From an uncultured Alphaproteobacteria bacterium (lineage in GTDB: Bacteria > Pseudomonadota > Alphaproteobacteria > RF32 > CAG-239), in the NCBI GenBank assembly GCA_934271195.1, contig CAKQRB010000060.1:1-31386 (forward strand): a DNA stretch of 31,386 bases, in the 5' to 3' direction. The translations under genes and the position numbers were made by a program. The number at the start of each line of letters is the position of its first letter. Position 1 is the first letter of the stretch. Shown one piece after another: positions 7,547 to 15,348 of this stretch. Below the pieces are notes generated by a model. That model saw only the letters and a program-made list of their open reading frames with translations. It did no database searches and was not told the DNA's origin.

Positions 7547-8502
7547 TGGTTGGCTGGTTTTCTTCTTTTGTTTCTCCCAAACGGCTTAAAGAAGCCGGCG
7601 TTATGGGCATGAACGACCGGAACTACAGTATTATCGCCAAATATAACAAGCGCCGGCTTTATCCTCTGGTTGATGACAAGGTTCAGACCAAGATTCTGGC
7701 CAATAAAATCGGCATTAACACGCCGCGGATGATTGGCGTGATTGAATTTCAGCATCAGGTCAAAAATATTCTGGAAATTGTCAAAGGCTACAAAGAATTT
7801 GTGGTTAAGCCGGCTCACGGCAGCGGCGGCCAAGGGGTTTTGGTTATTCGCTCCTACACGGCAGACAGTTTTGAGACACCGTCAGGACGCAAAATCAGCT
7901 TCAAAGAACTGTATCAGCATGTTTCCAACATTTTGAGCGGGCTTTATTCGCTGGGCGGAAAATATGACGTAGCTCTGATTGAAGAATTGGTACATTTCAG
8001 CGATATTTTTAAGAATTTCAGCTATCAGGGCATTCCTGACGTGCGCGTGATTGTATATAAAGGTTTTCCGGCGATGTCGATGATGCGGCTTTCAACGGCG
8101 GCTTCCGGCGGTCGGGCAAATCTGCACCAGGGCGCGGTCGGCGTTGGCCTCGACATCAAAACCGGACTTCCTCTCAGAGCCGTGATGTACAACAAGCCGA
8201 TTTTAAAACAGCCTGACACCGGAGCTGACCTGATGCAGCTTAAAGTACCGTTTTGGCGCGAACATCTGGAGATCGCCTCCCTTGGTTATGACATGACCGG
8301 ACTGGGCTATATGGGCGCAGACATTGTGCTTGACCGTGACCGCGGGCCGATGATGTTGGAGTTGAACGCCCGTCCGGGATTGGCAATTCAGATTGCCAAC
8401 GGAATCGGGCTGGCCGGCCGGCTGAAAGAGATTGACGAGACTTATCCGACCGGACTGAACGCGCAGGAACGTGTGGATTATGTTTTAGGACAGCTGAAAT
8501 AA
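7546..8502 (+). CDS. Alpha-L-glutamate ligase-like ATP-grasp protein (RimK-related)
   Basis: 318 residues, the size of the RimK-related glutamate-ligase-like family. ATP-grasp signatures are present: the nucleotide-loop region FVVKPAHGSGGQGVLVI (85-101), DVRVIVYKG in the central part, and the magnesium-binding ELNARPG (E272-G278) near the C-terminus. These enzymes join an amino acid or peptide carboxylate to an amino group using ATP, making ADP and phosphate; the true substrate of this branch is not known. It overlaps the 7TM gene by one base and is the last gene of the operon. With the lipoprotein protease it forms a make-and-cut pair separated by the inner membrane. It is not ribosomal RimK itself, which has a different context. 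Confidence 0.9.
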   Translation: MVGWFSSFVSPKRLKEAGVMGMNDRNYSIIAKYNKRRLYPLVDDKVQTKILANKIGINTPRMIGVIEFQHQVKNILEIVKGYKEFVVKPAHGSGGQGVLVIRSYTADSFETPSGRKISFKELYQHVSNILSGLYSLGGKYDVALIEELVHFSDIFKNFSYQGIPDVRVIVYKGFPAMSMMRLSTAASGGRANLHQGAVGVGLDIKTGLPLRAVMYNKPILKQPDTGADLMQLKVPFWREHLEIASLGYDMTGLGYMGADIVLDRDRGPMMLELNARPGLAIQIANGIGLAGRLKEIDETYPTGLNAQERVDYVLGQLK

Positions 8503-8592
8503 AATTCTGCAAAATTTAGTGCAATTTTAATCTCAAGTTCCTATATTAGTTCTCAGATAGAACATATTAAATTTATGAAAGAGGATTGTGCC

Positions 8593-9243
8593 ATGAAAGC
8601 TGTTAAAAAAGCTGTTGATAATGAAAAAATCAAAGAAAAAAGCCCCAAACTTCCAAAGTCGGAAACCAAGACATTGAAAAAATCGGAGACAAAAGGTCTG
8701 AAATCGCCTGACACCAAAAAGTTGGCCGTAAGTCCGACCAGAGCAAAGAAAATCAAGTATTCCTACAATGTCAAAGACGCCGAGAACGCTTTGCTCCTTA
8801 AGCTTAAAGACGGTGACGTCGTGATTGAAATGTATCAGGATGCCGCTCCCAACCATGTCAGCCGGATTAAGGAGCTTGTACGCGCCGGTTTTTACAACGG
8901 TTTAAAATTTCATCGCGTGATTGACGGTTTTATGGCTCAGACGGGTTGTCCCTACGGTAACGGTACCGGCGGAACCGGAAAAAAACTTAAAGCCGAATTC
9001 AACCGCAATCCGCACAAACGCGGTACGGTTTCTATGGCGCGAGCGATGAATCCGGACTCCGGCGACAGCCAGTTCTTTATTTGTTTTGCTGACTGCCCGT
9101 GGTTGGACGGACAATATACTGTTTGGGGTGAAGTTACTTCCGGTATGGAATTTGTTGACCTGATTAAACGAGGCGCCGGAGCTAACGGCTCTGTTTCCGA
9201 ACCTGATGAAATTATAAGTCTGACCGTGATAGCAGACTTATAA
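8593..9243 (+). CDS. Cyclophilin-type peptidyl-prolyl cis-trans isomerase with Lys-rich N-terminal extension
   Basis: 216 residues from the ATG at 8593. An earlier in-frame ATG at 8575 lacks a ribosome site, whereas AAAGAGGA lies 8 nt before 8593. The cyclophilin domain (about 68-216) has the active-site residues: R108 in FHRVIDGF, F113, Q116 in MAQTGCP, then MARA (148-151), Q160-F161 and W170. It catalyses proline isomerisation during protein folding. The first 60 residues are unusual: highly basic, no signal peptide, with a tandem-like repeat of KSETK-x-LK (about 22-38). Small bacterial cyclophilins of about 165 residues lack this. The tail could anchor the enzyme to nucleic acid or ribosomes, which is speculation. 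The protein is probably cytoplasmic. Confidence 0.93.
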   Translation: MKAVKKAVDNEKIKEKSPKLPKSETKTLKKSETKGLKSPDTKKLAVSPTRAKKIKYSYNVKDAENALLLKLKDGDVVIEMYQDAAPNHVSRIKELVRAGFYNGLKFHRVIDGFMAQTGCPYGNGTGGTGKKLKAEFNRNPHKRGTVSMARAMNPDSGDSQFFICFADCPWLDGQYTVWGEVTSGMEFVDLIKRGAGANGSVSEPDEIISLTVIADL

Positions 9244-9249
9244 CCCAGC

Positions 9250-9360
9250 AGCCGAACGTCGGCCTGCACGGCAGGCGCGCGGCGAGTTGTCAACTCCTCG
9301 CTCAGAGGATTGCGATGCTCCGGCGAGAAGTAGGACAAAGTTTCTGCTTTGAACAGAAAA
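9250..9360. repeat. GC-rich palindromic intergenic element
   Basis: Bases 9251-9330 are about 67 percent GC, far above the surroundings. They contain GCCTGC-acg-GCAGGC (9262-9276), GAGTTG-t-CAACTC (9284-9296), an alternative GCGAG/CTCGC pairing (9282-9301), and CGGCGAG twice (9281 and 9321). A weaker TTCTG/CAGAA pairing (9342-9358) follows. It resembles a REP-like or interspersed extragenic repeat, but only one copy is visible in this window. Confidence 0.4.
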
Positions 9361-9365
9361 AAATA

Positions 9366-9395
9366 AAAAAGCGGGAGATTAATCCCGCTTTTTTC
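9366..9395. terminator. Bidirectional intrinsic terminator
   Basis: GCGGGA (9371-9376) and TCCCGC (9383-9388) with A-run on the left and T-run on the right; shared by the convergent cyclophilin and XRE-like genes. Confidence 0.85.
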
Positions 9396-9656
9396 TTACT
9401 GCCAAGGATAATCTTTGGCGTCGACAAGTTTTATTTCAAACACCTTATCCAGAAAGGAAAACAGATAAACATATTCTTCCATTCTCACATGGCTGGTATT
9501 TCTTCTTAATTTTTCTATCCGACCTTCCATAAAATCTATATGATCGGCTAGTTCCGTACTTGTTAAGCCCTGCTCCGTCATTATCCGGTTTAATTCTTTA
9601 TTACAATAACTCCGGAAGGTTTTATACCACTTTTTTCTATATTTTCTTGATAACAT
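9396..9656 (-). CDS. Small XRE-like helix-turn-helix protein
   Basis: 86 residues. A Cro/C1-type helix-turn-helix is suggested by LNRIMTEQGLTSTELADHI followed by a short turn and EGRIEKLRRNTSHV (about 22-58), and by the ensuing MEEYVYLFSFLD, which resembles the last helix of such domains. No effector domain, so it would be a stand-alone DNA-binding protein; antitoxin-like or phage-type regulators look similar, but no toxin gene adjoins it. A good AAGGAG (9665-9670) lies 8 nt from the ATG. Its 5' region is remarkable: a full intrinsic terminator and further hairpins lie between the only good promoter and this start (see the RNA candidate at 9680-9833), so its expression may depend on readthrough. 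Confidence 0.7.
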   Translation of the reverse strand: MLSRKYRKKWYKTFRSYCNKELNRIMTEQGLTSTELADHIDFMEGRIEKLRRNTSHVRMEEYVYLFSFLDKVFEIKLVDAKDYPWQ

Positions 9657-9672
9657 TTTTTTAGCTCCTTAG

Positions 9673-9687
9673 TTTTGTTAAACAAAA
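9673..9687. promoter_or_regulatory. 15-bp palindrome ahead of the XRE-like gene
   Basis: TTTTGTT-A-AACAAAA, a perfect 7-1-7 inverted repeat between the leader terminator and the ribosome site. It may be an operator for the small regulator or a leader hairpin. Confidence 0.4.
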
Positions 9688-9833
9688 CCACCTTAGAAAC
9701 TAAGGTGGCGGAGCCGAAAAACTGCGATAAATCAGTTACACTTATTCGTTGCGCAAGCGCACTTATATCATGTACTCCGCCCAAAGCGGATATTATCGAG
9801 ATGTTTTCGACACCACAGCCCGTCTCCGGACTG
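9680..9833 (-). ncRNA. Candidate structured small RNA or leader RNA (about 150 nt)
   Basis: On the minus strand a perfect TATAAT (9839-9844) is followed by a series of hairpins and then an intrinsic terminator. In order of transcription: CAGUCC/GGGCUG (9828-9833 with 9816-9821); a long-range 7-bp pairing GGCGGAG/CUCCGCC (9775-9781 with 9707-9713) closing a domain; within it UGCG-CUUG-CGCA (9750-9761) and AACTG/CAGTT (9720-9724 with 9733-9737); finally CCACCTTAG/CTAAGGTGG (9688-9708) and a T-rich run (9680-9687). No convincing ORF fits: the only frame across it begins with TTG and lacks a ribosome site. It may be an independent sRNA or the attenuating leader of the XRE-like gene downstream. 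I could not match it to a known RNA family; 6S RNA was considered but the closing stem is not evident. Confidence 0.45.
9688..9708 (-). terminator. Terminator inside the XRE-like gene's leader
   Basis: Perfect 9-bp stem with a 3-nt loop, followed on the minus strand by TTTTGTTT. The CTTAGT half could also pair with the ACTAAGGAG containing the downstream ribosome site, so alternative folds are possible. Confidence 0.65.
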
Positions 9834-9838
9834 CGTGG

Positions 9839-9869
9839 ATTATATTAAATGAAATTGGAAGTTTTGCAA
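9839..9869 (-). promoter_or_regulatory. Promoter candidate for the RNA / XRE-like gene
   Basis: Perfect -10 TATAAT (9839-9844, minus strand) with TTGCAA (9864-9869) upstream; the 19-nt spacer is longer than optimal. Transcription would begin near 9832. Confidence 0.5.
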
Positions 9870-9950
9870 GAAAATTATTCTGGACAAAATAATAAAAATA
9901 TGCTATACAATAACTTCAACATTGATTATTAACGTTAAATTATTCTCCAT

Positions 9951-10379
9951 ATGAATCTAAAATTTTCAGATTTTATAAAAAGAATGAAAAGAGCAGAAGT
10001 TTCCATTAAAGAAACCGAAATGTTCATTATGTTTTGCCAACATGAGGCTTGGCAATCCGTCGACTATAGACAAAAATCAGACCTAGCAATGTTGATGTTC
10101 GATCTGATTTGCGACACGGCCGAACTAGGATCTTCACAATGGGAAAAAGATATGCAGACAATAGTGTCTTTATATCCCCAAACTGCTCTTTGCTTGGGGA
10201 AAAAGTTTGTTTTTCAACGGGCTTTGCTCAACACTGACAAGGTTATTGAGCTGTCAGAGGCTTTTTCTGCCAACATCTGGGAAGAAACCGAACAACTTGA
10301 AGCTCTTGAAAAAGGAAATTGGCAGCCCAATGCCGCACTTTTTGTTCCAGACAAATTTGATGAAAAAATTAATTATTAA
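9951..10379 (+). CDS. Hypothetical cytoplasmic protein
   Basis: 142 residues, family not recognised. No signal peptide or membrane segment; predicted mostly helical, acidic towards the C-terminus, with scattered cysteines. No clear ribosome site precedes the ATG (the upstream bases are pyrimidine-rich), so the start is uncertain, but it is the only long frame here and reads without interruption. It is 19 nt ahead of the small membrane protein at 10399, with which it probably forms an operon ending at the terminator 10738-10761. Divergent from the structured RNA / XRE-like gene. Confidence 0.6.
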   Translation: MNLKFSDFIKRMKRAEVSIKETEMFIMFCQHEAWQSVDYRQKSDLAMLMFDLICDTAELGSSQWEKDMQTIVSLYPQTALCLGKKFVFQRALLNTDKVIELSEAFSANIWEETEQLEALEKGNWQPNAALFVPDKFDEKINY

Positions 10380-10398
10380 CATTAAATATTTATAAAAG

Positions 10399-10725
10399 AT
10401 GAAAAACATTATTTTTATTGTTGCAAGTGTAGTGGCTTTGGTTATCATTTCCGGTTGTTTCGGATATTTGGCTGAAGCTGTTTTGCTGACCATTCTCGGG
10501 TTGGTGGTTCTGGCTTATGTAAGCTGGAATTTTTTTAACAGAGAGCATGACTGGTTCACTTTTACAATGTGCGCCGGTTTTGGGGGCGGAATATTTTATT
10601 GTTTCTACTGTGTATTATCAGATTCAGAAAACATGCCCTGGTTTTATGCTCTGACAGCGGGAATGGCTGTTTCTGCCCTGCTTGGCTGTATTTATAGAAA
10701 AATACATTCTAAAGGTCTTCTTTAA
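10399..10725 (+). CDS. Small hydrophobic membrane protein
   Basis: 108 residues with three or four hydrophobic segments (about 3-18, 22-43, 54-70, 83-97). The first ends in VIISGC, which could be read as a lipobox (C20), but the following sequence is again hydrophobic, so a multi-pass inner-membrane protein is more likely than a lipoprotein. Family not recognised. It follows the 9951-10379 gene by 19 nt and ends shortly before a strong terminator. Its ribosome site is weak (AAAAG). Confidence 0.6.
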   Translation: MKNIIFIVASVVALVIISGCFGYLAEAVLLTILGLVVLAYVSWNFFNREHDWFTFTMCAGFGGGIFYCFYCVLSDSENMPWFYALTAGMAVSALLGCIYRKIHSKGLL

Positions 10726-10731
10726 GGCACA

Positions 10732-10761
10732 AAAAAAGCACTTCGTTAGAAGTGCTTTTTT
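10732..10761. terminator. Bidirectional intrinsic terminator
   Basis: GCACTTC (10738-10744), loop GTTA, GAAGTGC (10749-10755), flanked by A7 and T6 runs. Shared by the small membrane-protein gene and the convergent efflux operon. Confidence 0.9.
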
Positions 10762-10777
10762 CTTGTTTGCCGCAGAA

Positions 10778-13700
10778 TTACTTTTCTGTTTCTTTCAACT
10801 GCGGACGGCCGCGTTCTGTCGCGCGTTTGCGGATTTTACGGCGCAAAATGTTTTCCTTGTCAAAGGTTTCTCCGATAATGACAAACATCATCGGCACAAA
10901 CAAAGTTGCCACAAAGGTTGAAAGAATCATACCGCCGATCATACCGGTACCGATGGCATGGCGACTCCCTGCTCCGGCGCCGGTGCTGATTGCCAGAGGT
11001 AGAACGCCAAACGTAAAGGCCAGAGAGGTCATAACAATCGGGCGGAATCGCAGTTTTGCCGCCTCAATTGCCGCCTGAGCATAGTTCATGCCAGACTGAA
11101 CCTGCATAACCGCAAATTCTACAATCAAAATGGCGTTTTTGGCAGCCAGACCAATCAACGTTACCAAACCAACCTGAAAGTACAAGTCATTTTCAATCCC
11201 GCGCATCCAAGTTGCCAACAAGGCGCCGAGAACGGCAAACGGAACCGACAAAATGACGACAAACGGCAATGACCATTTTTCGTACTGAGCCGACAAGATA
11301 AGGAAAATCATAATCAGACCAAAGATAAACGCCTGAGTTGAAGCTCCGCCGGTCAGTTTTTCCTGATAAGCGGAACCTATCCACGACAAGGAGTAATCTG
11401 TTCCCAGCACTTCTGCCGCCACTTCTTCCATAGCCGCGATGGCCTGACCAGAGCTGTAACCCTTTCTGGGGTCGCCCATGATTTTGGCGGCCGGAAAGAT
11501 ATTGAAGCGGTTAATAAGTTCCGGTCCGGTTACGCGCTCGACATTAACCAAAGTCGAAACCGGCACAAGCTGCCCGCTGTTTGACTTGACGTAAACATAG
11601 CGCAAATCATCCGGCGTGCGGCGGAACTGAGACTCGGACTGCAGCAAGACACGGAAGTTTCTTCCCATATAGGTAAAGTCGTTGATATAAAGGTTTCCGA
11701 AAGTAGACTGTAGCACTGAATAAATGGCATTAATCGGAATATCAAGCGCGCGGGCTTTTACTCTGTCCAAATCTATCCGGTATTGCGGCGTTGACACCGA
11801 AAATGTTGTTTTAACATTTTGTAACTCCGGACGTTTTTCCGCTGCTTTTATAAACTCATCGACTTTTGCCATCAATTCGATTGATGTTTTGCCGCTGCGG
11901 TTTTGAATATAGCCCTCAAAGCCGCCGGTTGTGCTCATACCCATAATCGGCGGCATGCTGAATGCAAAGCCTATGCCTTCCGGACGGCTCATGCCGATAC
12001 CGGTAAAAGTTGCGGCCAACGCCTCGGCCGACTGATCGGCTTTTTTGCGCAGATCCCAGTCTTTCAGCGTGATGAAGCTGATGCCGGAATAAGTATTCTG
12101 CGTGCCGGAAAGCATATTAAAACCGTTAATGGTCAATACGTCTTCCACATTGGGATTTTGTTTTACCATTTCAGACACCTTATCGGTAAACTTGCCGGTT
12201 CTGGGCAGAGAAGATGCCGGCGGCATGTTATAAGCCATCAGCAGGTTGCCCTGATCTTCGTTTGGCACCAGACCGCTTGGGATAATTTTGAACAAACCCA
12301 TAATGGCTACAATCACGGTCAAGAAGCTCAGAATTGCCGCTTTGCGGTGTTCCAGAAAGAATCTGACCCCGGACAGATACCATTCTGTCATTTTTTCAAA
12401 AAAGGCATTAAACCACCGGAAAAAAGCCAAAGGCTCTTTTGTGCCATGATCCGTTTTGATAATCAGGGCACACAAAGACGGTGTCAGCGTTAAGGCGACC
12501 AGCGCCGAAATCAGCACGGATACGGCAATAGTTACGGAGAACTGCTTATACATCACACCGGTCATGCCGCCCAGAAAAGCAATCGGCAAGAAGACAGAAG
12601 ACAGCACGAGCGCAACCGCAATAACCGGCCCGGAAACTTCCTGCATGGCTTTAATAGCCGCGGCTTTGGGAGAAAGCTTTTCTTCTTTCATCAGGCGTTC
12701 GACGTTTTCCAGCACGATAATGGCGTCGTCAACAACGATACCGATGGCCAGAATCAGCCCGAAAAGTGTCAACAAATTGATGGAAAAGCCCAAAACATAC
12801 ATTCCGGCAAAAGCGCCGATAATTGATACCGGCACAGCCAAAATCGGAATGAGCGTTGCCCTAAAGTTTTGCAAAAACAGATAAACAACAGCAATAACCA
12901 ACACAACCGCCTCAAAAAACGTATGGACAACTTCGTTAATCGACACGTTTACAAACAAGGTAGTATCATAAGGGATTTCATAGGTCATGCCTTGCGGGAA
13001 GTTTTTGGAAAGTTCCCGCATTTTGGCTTTAACCAGATTGGCCGTTTCCAGCGCATTGGCTCCCGGTTGCAGATATACGGCCATAGCCACAGCGTCTTCA
13101 CCGTTAAATTTTGATGTTACGCTGTAATCCTGCGCGCCGAGTTCAATCCGCGCCACATCTTTCAGGCGCAGCATTCCGCCTTTGCCGTCACTGGTCAGAA
13201 TAATATTGCCAAACTCTTTTTCATTAACCAGCCGGCCTTTGGTGTTTACGCTATAAGTATAAGCCACGCTGTCGTCCATCGGCTGTTGGCCGAACTGTCC
13301 GGCGGCAAACTGTGAGTTCTGCTCTTTGATTGCGGAAATTACGTCTTGCGGCGTCAAGTTAAAATCGGCCAGCTTATCAGGACTCAGCCAGATACGCATG
13401 GAGTAATCCTGCGAGGCAAACATCGAGGCGCTGCCGACACCTTTGATACGCTTCAGTTCATCAAGGACGTTCAGCAAAGCGTAGTTGGAAACATAGACCG
13501 TGTCGTACTGCGGATTGTCCGAGCGCATAGTCAGCACTTGCAGAATGGAGTTGGATTTTTGTTCAACCGTTACGCCCTGCTGGGTAACTTCCGGCGGCAG
13601 TTTGGACGTTGCCGCCTGAACTTTGTTATTGACATCGATTGTGGCCTGATCAGGATCCGTCCCGATGTCAAAGACCACGCCAATTGTCAGGTAGCCGCTG

Positions 13701-13954
13701 GAAGTGGCGTTGGAATACATATAAATCATGTTTTTAACGCCGTTAATCTCCTGTTCTATCGGGGCGGCAACGGTATCAGCCAGAACTTCAGCCGTTGCTC
13801 CCGGATAGGTGGCGGAAATCTGGATTTCGGTCGGAACGATATTCGGATACTGCTCAACAGGCAAAACCGACATGGAAACCAAGCCCGCCAGAATGATTAT
13901 CAGCGAAATAACCGTGGCGAAAATCGGCCGTTCAATAAAAAACTTTGAAAACAT
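10778..13954 (-). CDS. acrB: RND multidrug efflux permease (AcrB/MexB type, HAE1)
   Basis: 1058 residues, full length for the HAE1 branch of RND pumps, a proton-driven inner-membrane trimer exporting drugs, bile salts or detergents through a periplasmic adaptor and an outer-membrane channel. The N-terminus FSKFFIERPIFATVI and the following TM1 are typical. The proton-relay aspartates are present as D409-D410 in GIVVDDAIIVLENVER, and the matching lysine lies in GLAAKNAILIVEFA near the C-terminus. Two large periplasmic loops lie between TM1/TM2 and TM7/TM8. A GAAGGA ribosome site precedes the ATG. It follows the adaptor gene by 21 nt in one operon. No tolC or acrR homologue is in the window, so the channel is encoded elsewhere. 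The substrate is not readable from sequence. Confidence 0.95.
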   Translation of the reverse strand: MFSKFFIERPIFATVISLIIILAGLVSMSVLPVEQYPNIVPTEIQISATYPGATAEVLADTVAAPIEQEINGVKNMIYMYSNATSSGYLTIGVVFDIGTDPDQATIDVNNKVQAATSKLPPEVTQQGVTVEQKSNSILQVLTMRSDNPQYDTVYVSNYALLNVLDELKRIKGVGSASMFASQDYSMRIWLSPDKLADFNLTPQDVISAIKEQNSQFAAGQFGQQPMDDSVAYTYSVNTKGRLVNEKEFGNIILTSDGKGGMLRLKDVARIELGAQDYSVTSKFNGEDAVAMAVYLQPGANALETANLVKAKMRELSKNFPQGMTYEIPYDTTLFVNVSINEVVHTFFEAVVLVIAVVYLFLQNFRATLIPILAVPVSIIGAFAGMYVLGFSINLLTLFGLILAIGIVVDDAIIVLENVERLMKEEKLSPKAAAIKAMQEVSGPVIAVALVLSSVFLPIAFLGGMTGVMYKQFSVTIAVSVLISALVALTLTPSLCALIIKTDHGTKEPLAFFRWFNAFFEKMTEWYLSGVRFFLEHRKAAILSFLTVIVAIMGLFKIIPSGLVPNEDQGNLLMAYNMPPASSLPRTGKFTDKVSEMVKQNPNVEDVLTINGFNMLSGTQNTYSGISFITLKDWDLRKKADQSAEALAATFTGIGMSRPEGIGFAFSMPPIMGMSTTGGFEGYIQNRSGKTSIELMAKVDEFIKAAEKRPELQNVKTTFSVSTPQYRIDLDRVKARALDIPINAIYSVLQSTFGNLYINDFTYMGRNFRVLLQSESQFRRTPDDLRYVYVKSNSGQLVPVSTLVNVERVTGPELINRFNIFPAAKIMGDPRKGYSSGQAIAAMEEVAAEVLGTDYSLSWIGSAYQEKLTGGASTQAFIFGLIMIFLILSAQYEKWSLPFVVILSVPFAVLGALLATWMRGIENDLYFQVGLVTLIGLAAKNAILIVEFAVMQVQSGMNYAQAAIEAAKLRFRPIVMTSLAFTFGVLPLAISTGAGAGSRHAIGTGMIGGMILSTFVATLFVPMMFVIIGETFDKENILRRKIRKRATERGRPQLKETEK

Positions 13955-13975
13955 TTTATTTTCCTTCTTTCCGGT

Positions 13976-15136
13976 TTATTCTGCCGCTGCGGCTTCCTGA
14001 TCAAAAACGAGCTCAGGACTGACCGTCATGCCCAGACGCAGCTTCATAATGCCGCTGGTAATGACTTTATCTCCGGGATTTAAGCCCTCGTCAATAATCC
14101 AGCCGCCGTCTTTGGTGGTCAGGCCGGCATTAACCGGTACGGATTCAATTATGTTATGAGCATTGACCCGATAAACAAAAGTTCCGTTAGGACTTTGCAT
14201 GACAGCTTCCTGCGGAACAACCAGCGCATTTATCCGCACCAGACCTTCCATCAGCAAGCGCAGGAACTGTCCCGGACGGATACGACCTTCGGCATTCGGA
14301 AAGACGGCACGCAATTTGACCGTGCCGGTTTTTTCATCAACAGCCGGATTGATAAAGTTGATTTCGCCCTCTTCGGCATAAACCGTGCCATCGCCGAATT
14401 TTATTTTGGCTTTAATTTCTTTGGCTTTGCTGTCGGGATGTTGTATCAATCCGCGCTCAACCATATTGGTCAAAGACAGAATTTCGTTTTCCGACGCCGA
14501 GAAAATAACATATATCGGATCTAGCTGCGTAATATGGGTCAGCAGACTGGCATCGCCGGTTGAGGAAATCAGGCTGCCTTCAGACTGGGTTTCCATACTG
14601 GTAACGCCGCTGATCGGCGCCGTCACTTTGGTGTAGTCCAAATTAAGCTGCGCAGCGTCAACATTGGCTTGAGCCAGCATGGCCGCAGCTTTGGCGGAAT
14701 CGTAAGCGGCTTTGGTACTGTCATAGTCTTTGCCGCTGGCATAGCCTTCCTTATGCAATTTTTCTATTCTGTTCCACTGGCTTTCCGTCTGAGTCAGATT
14801 GGCCTGAGCATCTATCAGGTTTGCCTTGGCTTTGTCCAATTCAATGGCGTATTGTGCCGGATCAATCTCAAACAGCACCTGCCCTTCCTGCACTCTGGAG
14901 CCTTCAACATAATTGCGCTTCAACAAAATGCCTCCGACTCGGGCGCGGACTTCCGTTTCTTTTGAGCCTTGCGCACGGGCGGCGAATTCAAAGCTCAACG
15001 GAATATCCTGCGGGGCAACCTGAACAACTTCTACCGACGGCGCCTGCGCTTCTCTTAGAGCATCATCTTCTTTTTTGCAGCCGGCCAAAGTCATCAGGGC
15101 GGCAATGGTAACGACCAATTTGTTTTTTAATAACAT
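13976..15136 (-). CDS. acrA: RND efflux periplasmic adaptor (AcrA/MexA type)
   Basis: 386 residues, usual length. Lipoprotein signal ending LMTLAGC (C20) anchors it to the inner membrane. The lipoyl half-motifs (around ARAQGSKETEVRARVGG and VTAPISGV) flank a coiled-coil hairpin (about 95-165), followed by the beta-barrel and membrane-proximal domains. It links the AcrB-like permease to an outer-membrane channel. AGAGGAAAG lies before the ATG. First gene of the two-gene operon; the 212-nt region upstream is shared with the divergent arginine decarboxylase gene. No obvious repressor gene is adjacent. Confidence 0.94.
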   Translation of the reverse strand: MLLKNKLVVTIAALMTLAGCKKEDDALREAQAPSVEVVQVAPQDIPLSFEFAARAQGSKETEVRARVGGILLKRNYVEGSRVQEGQVLFEIDPAQYAIELDKAKANLIDAQANLTQTESQWNRIEKLHKEGYASGKDYDSTKAAYDSAKAAAMLAQANVDAAQLNLDYTKVTAPISGVTSMETQSEGSLISSTGDASLLTHITQLDPIYVIFSASENEILSLTNMVERGLIQHPDSKAKEIKAKIKFGDGTVYAEEGEINFINPAVDEKTGTVKLRAVFPNAEGRIRPGQFLRLLMEGLVRINALVVPQEAVMQSPNGTFVYRVNAHNIIESVPVNAGLTTKDGGWIIDEGLNPGDKVITSGIMKLRLGMTVSPELVFDQEAAAAE

Positions 15137-15348
15137 TTTTCTTTCCTCTGTTTATTATTTTCTGCATATAAAATTACTATAACTAATAAAAAATTCAATC
15201 CTCTTAACGACTTGTGGATAGTTATGAATGTTTCTATAGTAATAAGTTTAGCGTTTATTGAAATCTTTTGTTCCGCAATTAACTTTATCACAGCCGGCAA
15301 TCCAAGCTGACAGACTATTTTAACAAAAATTTTTTAAGGAGATTAATT

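Noticed and set aside
9590..9784. 64-residue minus-strand frame across the structured region ahead of the XRE-like gene
   Set aside because: Starts with TTG, lacks a ribosome site and overlaps both hairpins and the XRE-like gene.
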